Assembly (NCBI GenBank): GCA_026129405.1 | Contig: JAHCID010000009.1 | Location: 124,001 to 188,000, forward strand | Length of the DNA stretch: 64,000 nucleotides | Reading direction: 5' to 3' | Source: a bacterium | GTDB lineage: Bacteria > Desulfobacterota > Binatia > DP-6 | Shown here: positions 8,706-17,395 of the stretch, piece after piece | How positions within the stretch are numbered: position 1 is the first letter of the stretch | How the letters are laid out: every line of letters starts with the position of its first letter | The notes under the pieces: generated by a model | What the model was told of the DNA's origin: nothing | What the model saw: only the letters and a program-made list of their open reading frames with translations | Database searches by the model: none | Translations under genes and position numbers: made by a program

Positions 8706-11102
8706 TCAGCGAGGCTCGTCGTCGATCGATGCTGCCGGCACGCTGAACGCGAACGTGGTGCCGGCTCCCGGGTGCGGCTCGCACCAGAGCCGCCCGCCGT
8801 GACTCTCGACGATCGAGCGGCTGATCGCGAGGCCCATACCCATGCCGTTCGGCTTGGTGGTGTAGAAGGCGTCGAAGAGGCGCTCGACCTGTGCCGTCTC
8901 GAGGCCCGCGCCGTAGTCGCGAACGGTGACGGTCGCGGCGGGCCGGTCGTGATGGACGTCGTGCCGTCCGCCGATCACGAGGATGCGCGCCGCCTCCGGG
9001 GCGGCGCGCATCGCGTCCATGCCGTTGACGACGAGGTTCAACAATACCTGCTGGAGCTGCACGCGATCGCCCACGACCGGCGGCAGGTCGGCGGCGACCT
9101 CGTTGCGGATGGTCACGCCGCGAGACGAGGACTCCGTGCGGGCGAGGCCCACGACCTCATCCACGACGTCCCGGAGGCACAGGGACGCCTTCGCCGACGG
9201 CGTCTTCGTGGCCAGGGCGCGCACGCGCTGGATCACGGTCGCAGCGCGCTCGCCCTCGCTGACGATCTCGCCGAGCGCGTCGCGCATCTCGTCCAGGTCG
9301 GGCTGCCCGTCGGGCAGCAGGGCGAGGCAGGCGCTGGCATTGTTGACGATCGCGGCGAGCGGCTGGTTCACCTCGTGTGCGATCGACGCGGTCACCTCGC
9401 CGAGCGTGGTCACGCGGGCGACGCGGGCGAGCTCCGCCTCGACGTTGCGGAGCGCGGCTTCGGCGCGCTTGTGCTCGGTGACGTCGTTGTCGATCTCGAG
9501 CGTCGCGACGGGCTCGCCGTGCGCGTCGCGTTGCAGCGACCACCGGCTCGCCACCACGACCCGGCTCCCGTCCGCCTTGGTGTGCACGAGCTCGCCTTCC
9601 CAGCGCCCCGCGCGCAGCAGCATGGCACGGATGTCGTCGATCGGCGTGGGGAACACCGTCCGCATGAGGTCGTGCGAGACGCGGCCGACGGCCTGATCGC
9701 GCCCCCAGCCGTACAGCTCCTCGGCGCCCCGGTTCCAGTACGTGATGACGTCGTGGCGATCCCGCACGAAGATGCTGTCGTGCGTGAGGTCGAGCAGGCT
9801 CGCCTGCTCGCGCCGCGCCGCCTCGGCGCGCTCGCGCTCGACGGCGATGCTGGCGACGTGGGTCAGCCGGGCGACGACCGTCTCCGAGAACGGCGTCGGC
9901 CCGCGCGGGGTGCGATGGTAGATGGCGAACGTGCCCAACACCGAGCCCGCCGTCGAGAGGATCGGCGTCGACCAGCACGCACGCAGGTCGTACCGCAGGG
10001 CCAGGTCGCGATAGTCGGCCCAGAGGGGATCCGCCGCGATGTCGACGACGACGACCGCCTCCGCCCGGTACGCCGCGGTGCCGCACGACCCCGCGCTCGG
10101 CCCGATCGCCGCGCCGTCGATCGCCTCCGAATAGGCGGCCGGGAGGCTCGGGGCCGCGCCGCGATGGAGCGTGCCGGCGCTCGCGTCGTACAAAAGGATC
10201 GACGACAACGCATCGGCGGTGAGCTCCTCGACGAGGCGGCACAGCGCCTCGAGCACCGCGCGGAGCGCGTCGCCGCGCGCCATCATCTCGAGCACGCGCT
10301 TCTCGCCGGCGAGGAGCACCTCCGCCCGCTTGCGGTCTTCGATGTCCGTCACCGTGCCGTACCACTTGACCACCCTGCCCTGTGCGTCACGCAACGGCAC
10401 GGCGCGGCTCAGGAACCAGCGATACTCGCCGTTCGTGCCCTTCACCCGCAGCTCGATCTCGTAGGGCCCGCCGGTGGCCACGGCGCTCGCCCACGTCTCA
10501 CCGTTGCCGAGCTCGTCGGGGTGCAGGATCGCGAGCCATCCGCCGCGCTCGAGCTCGTCGAGGGTGTGCCCGTGGTAGGCCTGCCAGGAGGCACTCTGGA
10601 AATCCATCATGCCGTCCGGCCCGGCGCTCCAGACCATGCTCGGGATCGTGTCGACGACCAGCCGCAGGCGGTCCTCCGAGCGCGACAGGTCCTCGTTCGC
10701 GGCCTGGAGCGCGGCGTTGTCGCGGTGCTGCTCGCTGACGTCGGTGACGGCGCCGACGTACTCGACCTCGCCGGCGTCGTCCCGAAAGGGGCTGGCGACG
10801 ATGCGGAGGTGGCGCACGCTGCCGTCCGGCAGGAGGAGGCGATGGCGGAGGTCGAAGGTGTCGCCGTCGGCCGAGCCGCACACGAGGGCGCCGCGCACGC
10901 GCTCGGCGTCGTCGGGGTGACAGCGCTGGAGCACCAGCTCCAACGTGGGCGTCACGGTCGTGTCGTACGCGAAGATGCGGAAGGTCTCCTCCGACCAGAC
11001 CAGCTCGCCGGTCGCGACCTTCCACCCGAAGGTGCCGGTGTGGCTCAGCCGCTGGGCCTCGGCCGCGTAGGCGTTCCAGCGCCGCAGATCGGAGCGTTCC
11101 AT
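8706..11102 (-). CDS. PAS-PAS-GAF-PAS sensor histidine kinase
   Basis: A 798-residue cytoplasmic sensor kinase with no transmembrane segment. Domains in order are a PAS at about 15-130 with PAC tail (YVGAVTDVSEQ), a second PAS/PAC at about 145-270 (WYGTVTDIEDRK), a GAF at about 285-440, a third PAS at about 455-570, a HisKA with phosphoacceptor His576 in SIAHEVNQPL, and a HATPase. The HATPase has an N-box (NLVVNGMDAM), G1 (DYGAGL) and G2 (NGMGMGLAIS). The ATG at 11102 is used because the upstream extension is unlike protein. It resembles FixL/TodS-like cytosolic kinases, but no response regulator is encoded nearby, so the partner and signal are unknown. Confidence 0.88.
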   Translation of the reverse strand: MERSDLRRWNAYAAEAQRLSHTGTFGWKVATGELVWSEETFRIFAYDTTVTPTLELVLQRCHPDDAERVRGALVCGSADGDTFDLRHRLLLPDGSVRHLRIVASPFRDDAGEVEYVGAVTDVSEQHRDNAALQAANEDLSRSEDRLRLVVDTIPSMVWSAGPDGMMDFQSASWQAYHGHTLDELERGGWLAILHPDELGNGETWASAVATGGPYEIELRVKGTNGEYRWFLSRAVPLRDAQGRVVKWYGTVTDIEDRKRAEVLLAGEKRVLEMMARGDALRAVLEALCRLVEELTADALSSILLYDASAGTLHRGAAPSLPAAYSEAIDGAAIGPSAGSCGTAAYRAEAVVVVDIAADPLWADYRDLALRYDLRACWSTPILSTAGSVLGTFAIYHRTPRGPTPFSETVVARLTHVASIAVERERAEAARREQASLLDLTHDSIFVRDRHDVITYWNRGAEELYGWGRDQAVGRVSHDLMRTVFPTPIDDIRAMLLRAGRWEGELVHTKADGSRVVVASRWSLQRDAHGEPVATLEIDNDVTEHKRAEAALRNVEAELARVARVTTLGEVTASIAHEVNQPLAAIVNNASACLALLPDGQPDLDEMRDALGEIVSEGERAATVIQRVRALATKTPSAKASLCLRDVVDEVVGLARTESSSRGVTIRNEVAADLPPVVGDRVQLQQVLLNLVVNGMDAMRAAPEAARILVIGGRHDVHHDRPAATVTVRDYGAGLETAQVERLFDAFYTTKPNGMGMGLAISRSIVESHGGRLWCEPHPGAGTTFAFSVPAASIDDEPR

Positions 11103-11211
11103 GACCGCGTTCGGGCAAGCTACCCGACTTCGGGGCCCAATTGGATACCGGGGCGGCAGCGGGCAGTTGCCGCACGGCGTTCTTGGACGCGATCGCCGCC
11201 GGGGGCTCTCC

Positions 11212-11232
11212 GCGGACCACTCGTGGGTCCGC
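11212..11232 (-). terminator. Candidate transcription-terminator stem after the mutase operon
   Basis: Inverted repeat GCGGACC (11212-11218) and GGTCCGC (11226-11232) with a 7-nt loop, in the 143-bp gap after the last GTPase gene. No T tract follows in the direction of transcription, so the terminator role is weak. The rest of the gap up to the kinase start shows no other clear element. Confidence 0.3.
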
Positions 11233-11245
11233 CCCGACGCCTGCC

Positions 11246-12256
11246 TCACCCCTCCCCGTCCCACCACCCGAGCCGCGCCAGCAGCTCAGCCGCCGCCCGC
11301 GACGCGGTCATCCCACGCGCCCGCAGCTCGCCTTCGAGCCGCCGCGCGTGCTCGCGCACCGCCGGTGACTCGCGCAGCCGGCGCAGTACGCGGTCGTGGA
11401 CCAGGGACCACATCCACTGCGTCTCCTGTCGCAGCCGCATCGCCTCGAGCTCGCCCTTTGCCTCGATGCAGGCGCGGTGGCCCTGCACCCGCGCCCACAC
11501 CTCGTCGATGCCCATGCCGTCGCGTGCGCTGCACGTCAGCACGGGCACACGCCAGTGCAGGCTCTTCGGCGCCAGGAGATGGATCGCGCTCGCCAGCTCC
11601 TGCGCGGCGCGCTGCGCGTCGGCAACGTGCTTGCCGTCGGCCTTGTTGACGGCGATGACGTCGGCCAGCTCGAGCACGCCGCGCTTGATGCCCTGGAGGC
11701 TGTCGCCGGTACGCGTCAGCATGAGGAGGAGGAACGTGTCCACCATCTCGGCGACCGCCACCTCCGACTGCCCCACCCCGACGGTCTCGACGACGACGAC
11801 GTCGTAGCCCGCAGCCTCGACGATCACGATCGCCTGGCGGGTGGAGCGCGTCACCCCGCCGAGCGAGCCTGCCGACGGCGACGGTCGCACGTACGCCGCG
11901 GGATCGGTCGAGAGACGCGCCATGCGCGTCTTGTCGCCGAGGATGCTGCCGCCGCTGCGCACCGACGACGGGTCGACCGCCAGCACCGCCACGCGGCGTC
12001 CCTGCGCCGTCAGCCGCGTCCCCAGGGCCTCGACGAACGTCGACTTGCCTGCGCCGGGGACGCCCGTGATGCCGATGCGGTGCGCATGCCCGGTACGCGG
12101 CAGGAGGCGCGATACGAGCTCATCGGCGGCCTGCTGGTGGTCGGCACGCGTCGACTCGACGAGCGTGATCGCCCGCGCCACCGCGGCGCGATCGCCGGCG
12201 ACGACGCCGTCGGCGAAGCGTCCGACGTCGACGGCGGCCCCCTGCGGCTCGCTCAC
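11246..12256 (-). CDS. meaB: MeaB/ArgK-family G3E GTPase, methylmalonyl-CoA mutase chaperone
   Basis: A 336-residue P-loop GTPase that loads and protects the B12 cofactor of methylmalonyl-CoA mutase. Motifs visible are Walker [10 protein letters not shown] (about residues 54-62), the Mg-binding AVDPSS, the switch segment [12 protein letters not shown] (about 150-161) and the base-specificity NKAD (about 190-193). The GTG start at 12256 overlaps the mutB stop as GTGA, coupling it directly to the mutase. It differs clearly from the second MeaB-like gene in this operon, so each mutase appears to have its own chaperone. Confidence 0.93.
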   Translation of the reverse strand: MSEPQGAAVDVGRFADGVVAGDRAAVARAITLVESTRADHQQAADELVSRLLPRTGHAHRIGITGVPGAGKSTFVEALGTRLTAQGRRVAVLAVDPSSVRSGGSILGDKTRMARLSTDPAAYVRPSPSAGSLGGVTRSTRQAIVIVEAAGYDVVVVETVGVGQSEVAVAEMVDTFLLLMLTRTGDSLQGIKRGVLELADVIAVNKADGKHVADAQRAAQELASAIHLLAPKSLHWRVPVLTCSARDGMGIDEVWARVQGHRACIEAKGELEAMRLRQETQWMWSLVHDRVLRRLRESPAVREHARRLEGELRARGMTASRAAAELLARLGWWDGEG

Positions 12257-14496
12257 GCGCGGCTCGCGGACCGCTCGGCCGGCGCGAGCCGGAGCGTCAG
12301 CCGATCGAGGAGACCGAGCGCCGCCTGCGCGATCACCGTGCCGGGCGGGAAGATGGCCGCGGCGCCGGCGGCGTGGAGCGCGTCGAAATCGCCGGGCGGG
12401 ATGACGCCACCGACGACGATCATGATGTCCTCGCGCCCGAGCTTCGCGAGCGCACCGCGCAGCTCGGGGACGAGCGTCAGGTGCCCCGCCGCGAGCGACG
12501 ACGCGCCGACGACGTGCACATCGGCGTCGACGGCCTGCCGTGCCACCTCGTCCGGCGTCTGGAAGAGCGGGCCGATATCGACGTCGAAGCCGAGGTCGGC
12601 GAAGGCGGTGGCGATCACCTTCTGGCCGCGGTCGTGGCCGTCCTGCCCCATCTTCGCGACCAGGATGCGCGGCCGCCGGCCGAACTGCGCCTCGAACGCC
12701 TCGGCCCGCCTGCGCGCCGCCACGACGTCGCCGCTCTCGCCGAATTCGCGCCGGTAGACACCCGACACGGCGCGGATCTCCGCGGTGTGCCGGCCGTACA
12801 CCTGCCCCAGGGCGTCGCTGATCTCGCCCACCGTGGCCCGGGCACGCGCCGCCTCGACGGCGAGCTGGAGGAGATTCTCGCCGAGTCCGGGCTCGCGCGT
12901 GCCGGCGAGCGCCCGGCCCGCCGCGTTCGTCAGTCGCTCGAGAGCTGCCCGCAGCACCGCCGGATCGCGCTCGGCGCGCAAGCGCTCCAGCTTCGCGATC
13001 TGCTGGGCGCGCACGGCCGCATTGTCGACCTTCAGCACCTCGATCGGCTCGTCGCGCTCCGGCAGGTACTTGTTGACGCCGATGACCGGCTGGCGCCCGG
13101 AGTCGATGCGCGCCTGCGTGCGCGTCGCCGCCTCCTCGATGCGCAGCTTCGGCAGGCCCTGCTCGATCGCCGCCGTCATCCCCCCTGCTTCCGCGACCTC
13201 GTGGATATGCGCCCAGGCGCGCTTCGCCAGCTCGGCGGTGAGCCGCTCGACGTAGAAGCTGCCGCCCCACGGATCGATCACGCGGCAGGTCCCCGACTCC
13301 TGCTGGAGAAAGAGCTGGGTGTTGCGCGCGATGCGCGCGCTGAAGTCGGTGGGCAGCGCCAGCGCCTCGTCGAGCGCGTTCGTGTGCAACGACTGGGTGT
13401 GGCCCTGCGTCGCCGCCATCGCCTCGACGCACGTCCGCACCACATTGTTGTACACGTCCTGCGCCGTGAGCGACCACCCGGACGTCTGCGAATGCGTGCG
13501 CAGCGACAGTGAGCGCTCGTCCTTCGGCGCAAAGGGCCGCACGAGCTTCGCCCACAGCATGCGCGCCGCACGCATCTTTGCCACTTCCATGAAGAAGTTC
13601 ATGCCGATGGCCCAGAAGAACGACAGCCGCGGCGCGAACGCGTCGACGGTGAGGCCGGCACCGAGCCCGGCGCGGAGATACTCGAGGCCGTCGGCGAGCG
13701 TGTAGCCGAGCTCGAGATCCGCCGTCGCTCCCGCCTCCTGCATGTGGTAGCCGGAGATCGAGATCGAGTTGAAGCGCGGCATCTCCTGCGACGTCCACGC
13801 GAAGATGTCGGAGATGATCCGCATCGAGGCGGTGGGCGGGTAGATGTAGGTGTTGCGGACCATGAACTCCTTGAGGACGTCGTTCTGGATGGTCCCGGTG
13901 AGCTTCGCGTGCGCGACGCCCTGCTCCTCGCCGGCGACGACGAAGAGCGCCAGGACCGGCAGCACCGCACCGTTCATGGTCATCGACACGCTCATCTGAT
14001 CGAGCGGGATGCCGTCGAAGAGCTGGCGCATGTCGAGGATCGAGTCGATCGCCACGCCGGCCATGCCGACGTCGCCGAGCACGCGCGGGTGGTCGCTGTC
14101 GTAGCCGCGGTGGGTCGCGAGATCGAAGGCGATCGACAGCCCCTTCTGCCCGGCGGCCAGGTTGCGGCGGTAGAACGCGTTCGACTCCTCGGCCGTCGAG
14201 AAGCCGGCGTACTGGCGAATCGTCCACGGCTTCTGCACGTACATGGTCGGATACGGCCCGCGCAGGAACGGCACGACGCCCGGGTAGCCGTCGAGGAAAT
14301 CGAGGCCCTCGAGATCGGCGGCGCCGTAGAGCGGCGCCACCTCGATGCCCTCGGGCGTCAGCCAGGCCGTCTCCTCGCCGTCGCGCGCCGCCTCGCGCGC
14401 GTAGGCATCCCGCCAGGCATCCACGTCGGCGCCGGAAGGGGTGTCGCCATCGAGGTCGACGTCGGCGAAGCTCGGAATTCTCGTGTCGGTCGGCAT
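12253..14496 (-). CDS. mutB: Methylmalonyl-CoA mutase, large catalytic subunit
   Basis: This 747-residue adenosylcobalamin-dependent enzyme interconverts (R)-methylmalonyl-CoA and succinyl-CoA. The N-terminal TIM-barrel substrate domain carries [17 protein letters not shown] at about 84-100, with the Tyr and Arg residues that define the methylmalonyl-specific class. It also has [18 protein letters not shown] and [10 protein letters not shown] with the substrate-contacting His. The C-terminal B12 domain has the base-off motif D-x-H-x2-G in [11 protein letters not shown] (about 620). Overall the sequence follows the Propionibacterium MutB pattern closely. It pairs with mutA 3 bp upstream and with a dedicated GTPase gene downstream. 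Confidence 0.96.
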   Translation of the reverse strand: MPTDTRIPSFADVDLDGDTPSGADVDAWRDAYAREAARDGEETAWLTPEGIEVAPLYGAADLEGLDFLDGYPGVVPFLRGPYPTMYVQKPWTIRQYAGFSTAEESNAFYRRNLAAGQKGLSIAFDLATHRGYDSDHPRVLGDVGMAGVAIDSILDMRQLFDGIPLDQMSVSMTMNGAVLPVLALFVVAGEEQGVAHAKLTGTIQNDVLKEFMVRNTYIYPPTASMRIISDIFAWTSQEMPRFNSISISGYHMQEAGATADLELGYTLADGLEYLRAGLGAGLTVDAFAPRLSFFWAIGMNFFMEVAKMRAARMLWAKLVRPFAPKDERSLSLRTHSQTSGWSLTAQDVYNNVVRTCVEAMAATQGHTQSLHTNALDEALALPTDFSARIARNTQLFLQQESGTCRVIDPWGGSFYVERLTAELAKRAWAHIHEVAEAGGMTAAIEQGLPKLRIEEAATRTQARIDSGRQPVIGVNKYLPERDEPIEVLKVDNAAVRAQQIAKLERLRAERDPAVLRAALERLTNAAGRALAGTREPGLGENLLQLAVEAARARATVGEISDALGQVYGRHTAEIRAVSGVYRREFGESGDVVAARRRAEAFEAQFGRRPRILVAKMGQDGHDRGQKVIATAFADLGFDVDIGPLFQTPDEVARQAVDADVHVVGASSLAAGHLTLVPELRGALAKLGREDIMIVVGGVIPPGDFDALHAAGAAAIFPPGTVIAQAALGLLDRLTLRLAPAERSASRA

Positions 14497-14499
14497 GGA

Positions 14500-16407
14500 T
14501 CACTCCTGCGGCGGCAGCGCGGCGCCCAGGGCGCGGGTGAGGAGGTCGACCGCGTCGCAGCCGAGCACCACATACTCGTCCACGCCGGCGGCGGTGAGCG
14601 TCTCGCGCAGCCGATCGACCGAGCCGGCGACGTAGAGGCGCCGCGGCCCGGCCGCCCGCAGCGCCCCCACGACGGCCTCGGCCTCGGCGGCGTAGCGTTC
14701 GTCGTTGCCGCACACGCACGCGAGTGCGGCCCCGCTTTCCACGAACCGCGCCGCCACGCCGTCCGCATCGACGGTGCCGGCACCGACGGCGGCGATCCCG
14801 CCGGCCTCGAACAGGTTCTTCGCGAAGTTGAGCCGCGGCGTATGCTCCGCGAGCGGGCCGAGGGTCGCGAGGAACACCTGCGGCCGCGTGCCCGCTCGCG
14901 CGGCTGCATCGGCCGCCTCGCGCAGGCGCTCGTAGGCGTCGGCACGATGGAAGACCGGCAGCGCCCCGGGGGCCTCGGCGACCGCCGGCGCGAACGGCGG
15001 CGGGACGTCCTCGAGCACGTTCGGAAACTCGCTGACGCCGGTCACGGCCTCGCGCCGGCGCGCGAGGTTCTGCTCGCGCCTCCCGCGCGTCGCGGCGATG
15101 CGTGCCTGGACGAGCCCGGCTGCAAGCGCCGCCGCCATGCCGCCGGCGGCCTCGATCTCTCGCAACCAGTCCCAGGCGTGGGCGGCGACCGCGGCCGTGA
15201 GCGACTCGACGTACCAGGAGCCGCCCGCCGGATCCAGCACGCGGCCGACGTACGACTCCTCGGCGAGGATCGCCTGGGTGTTGCGCGCCATGCGCACGCC
15301 GAGGGGGCTCGGCTCCGCGCGCATGCGGGTGTCGAACGGATCGAGGCTGATCGCGGTCGCCCCGCCGACGGCGGCGGCGAAGCAGGCGACGCTCGCCCGC
15401 AGCATGTTCACCCACGGGTCGTAGCGCGTCAGCATCGCGCGCGACGCCTGCGCGTGCAGCGCCGGCCCGCGCCGCGCCGCGCCGGCGCCAGCGACCGCGG
15501 CGATCCGGTCCCAGCAGCGCCGGAGCGCGCGCAGCTTGGCGATGGTGAGAAACTGGTCGGCGGTGGCGGCGACGCGCAGCTCGACGAGGTCGAGGGCGGC
15601 GTCGACCGCGATGCCGGCGTCGACGAGCCGGCGCAGGTAGGCGACACCGGTCGCGAGCGCGCAGGCGAGCTCCTCGACGTCGGAGGCGCCGGCCTCATGG
15701 TACGGCGTGGCGTCGATGCGCAGGGGGCGTACGCCCGGAAAGCGCCCGGTGCAGCGCATCGCCATCGTGACGCCCGCCTGGAGCGCGGGCTCGACGCCCC
15801 GCCATGCGCCGGTGCGGGCGGCGTCGCCGAGCGGATCGATGCCGAAGGAGCCGCGTGCCGCGGACGGATGGATGCCGCGGCGGCTCCAAAGCGTGAGCAG
15901 CGCCTGCCCCCACTCCCCCGCCGCCGCTCCGGCGTCGAAGGCGATGGGCGCCAGCTCCAGGTAGACCCCCGCGAGCGCGCGATCGAGCAGCTCGGGGCTC
16001 GCCGCGTGCGACGCGGTCTCGAGCAGGAGCGAGGTCGCGCCGCCCTCCAGCTCCGCGAGCGCACGCACGGCGGTGGGCGCACCGTCGCCCAGGAGGGGGA
16101 CGCGGGCGCGGGCGTCCCAGCCGCCGGTCGTGGCCCCCGCCACCGTCGCGCCGCGCACGAACGGCGGCGCCCCGGGGACGCCGAGCGGGAGATCTGGCGC
16201 GTCGGCGCGCGTGTAGAGCGGCTGGATGGCGAGGCCGTCGTACGTCGTCGTGACGAGCTTCTTCGTGAACAGGGCGTCGCGCGCCTCCGGCGACATCGTC
16301 GTGGCGTCGCGCGAGAGCGAACGGTCGACCGCGGCCCGCCAGCGGGCGCGGTCGACCGGCGGGAACTCGCCCGCGAGGACGAGCGCGTCGCCGGCGTCAC
16401 GCGACAT
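14500..16407 (-). CDS. mutA: Methylmalonyl-CoA mutase, small non-catalytic subunit
   Basis: A 635-residue mutase-family protein that forms the heterodimer with MutB. It follows the mutase fold with segments such as MARNTQAILAEESYVGRVLDPAGGSWYVE. In the B12-domain region it lacks the D-x-H-x2-G cobalamin ligand motif, which marks it as the structural subunit. The gene starts 11 bp inside the end of the upstream GTPase gene and ends 3 bp before mutB, so the operon order is mutase 2, GTPase 2, mutA, mutB, GTPase 1. The function is well supported by family and position. Confidence 0.93.
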   Translation of the reverse strand: MSRDAGDALVLAGEFPPVDRARWRAAVDRSLSRDATTMSPEARDALFTKKLVTTTYDGLAIQPLYTRADAPDLPLGVPGAPPFVRGATVAGATTGGWDARARVPLLGDGAPTAVRALAELEGGATSLLLETASHAASPELLDRALAGVYLELAPIAFDAGAAAGEWGQALLTLWSRRGIHPSAARGSFGIDPLGDAARTGAWRGVEPALQAGVTMAMRCTGRFPGVRPLRIDATPYHEAGASDVEELACALATGVAYLRRLVDAGIAVDAALDLVELRVAATADQFLTIAKLRALRRCWDRIAAVAGAGAARRGPALHAQASRAMLTRYDPWVNMLRASVACFAAAVGGATAISLDPFDTRMRAEPSPLGVRMARNTQAILAEESYVGRVLDPAGGSWYVESLTAAVAAHAWDWLREIEAAGGMAAALAAGLVQARIAATRGRREQNLARRREAVTGVSEFPNVLEDVPPPFAPAVAEAPGALPVFHRADAYERLREAADAAARAGTRPQVFLATLGPLAEHTPRLNFAKNLFEAGGIAAVGAGTVDADGVAARFVESGAALACVCGNDERYAAEAEAVVGALRAAGPRRLYVAGSVDRLRETLTAAGVDEYVVLGCDAVDLLTRALGAALPPQE

Positions 16408-17395
16408 GGCGTCGCCCCTTCGTCGTGCCGGGGGCCTCGCCCTGGCGGACGGCGGCGAGCAGCAGCGTCGAGAACCCGAGCTGCGCGCGGTCGAAGCCGT
16501 CGGCCGCCGCGAGGTGCGCCTCGGAGCCCCCGAGCGTCTCCTCGAGGAAGGCGACGCCCGCGCGGCCCCACTCCTCCTGTACCCAGCGGGTGAAGAAGAG
16601 CGGTGCGCGCTCGGCGACGGCGCGCGCCGGGCCGCGGCGGATGCGCGCGAGCACGGCGTCGACCAGCGCGTCCATGCCCGCGCCCGTGCGGGCGCTCGTG
16701 CGGTGGATCGGCAGCGTCTCGGCGTCGAACGGGCGCGCCAGCCAGAGGCTCGCGCGCAGCTGATGGTAGGCCCGGTCGGCCGAGGGCTCGTCGCACTTGT
16801 TCACGACGAAGACGTCCGGGATCTCGATGATACCGGCCTTCAGGAGCTGCACCTCGTCGCCGCCGAGCGGCGTCAGGACGAGGTAGACCTCGTCGGCCAG
16901 CAGGCGGACGTCGGCCTCGCTCTGACCGACGCCGACGGTCTCCAGGATCACGCTGTCGAAAAGCCGCGACAGCAGCCGGCAGACCTGGAACGTCGCCGGG
17001 CCGAGGCCGCCCAGCTCGCGCGCCGAGGCCTGGCTGCGGAAGAACAGCCGGCGTTCGGTCGACGGCCGCATCCGCGTGCGGTCGCCGAGGAGCGCGCCGC
17101 CCGAGATCGGGCTCGACGGATCCACCGCGAGCACGGCGACCGAGAGCGCCGGATCGCGCGCCACCAGCTCGGCCGCGAGGCGCCCGATGAGCGACGACTT
17201 GCCCGAGCCGGGGCTGCCGGTGACGCCGAGCACGACGCAGGCGTCGGACGCGCCGGCGTCGAGCAGGTCCTGCACGACGGCGCGTCCTGCGCGGGCCGAC
17301 GGCCGCTGGTCCTCGTACAGCGAGACCAGCGTCGCGACCGCCGCCTTGTCGAGCGTCCGCGCGCGCGCCACGAGGCCGGCGAGGTCGGGCGTCAT
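16397..17395 (-). CDS. Second MeaB/ArgK-type GTPase, likely chaperone of the MeaA/Ecm-type mutase
   Basis: This 332-residue G3E GTPase has Walker A GSPGSGKSS (about 60-68), AVDPSSP, the switch [12 protein letters not shown] and NKCDEP in place of the usual NKAD. Its start overlaps the stop of the upstream acyl-CoA mutase gene as ATGA, so it is most likely that enzyme's cofactor-loading chaperone. It is only distantly similar to the other MeaB-like protein of this operon, for example in NKCD versus NKAD and in the C-terminal third. The assignment to a specific mutase is inference from coupling. Confidence 0.88.
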   Translation of the reverse strand: MTPDLAGLVARARTLDKAAVATLVSLYEDQRPSARAGRAVVQDLLDAGASDACVVLGVTGSPGSGKSSLIGRLAAELVARDPALSVAVLAVDPSSPISGGALLGDRTRMRPSTERRLFFRSQASARELGGLGPATFQVCRLLSRLFDSVILETVGVGQSEADVRLLADEVYLVLTPLGGDEVQLLKAGIIEIPDVFVVNKCDEPSADRAYHQLRASLWLARPFDAETLPIHRTSARTGAGMDALVDAVLARIRRGPARAVAERAPLFFTRWVQEEWGRAGVAFLEETLGGSEAHLAAADGFDRAQLGFSTLLLAAVRQGEAPGTTKGRRHVA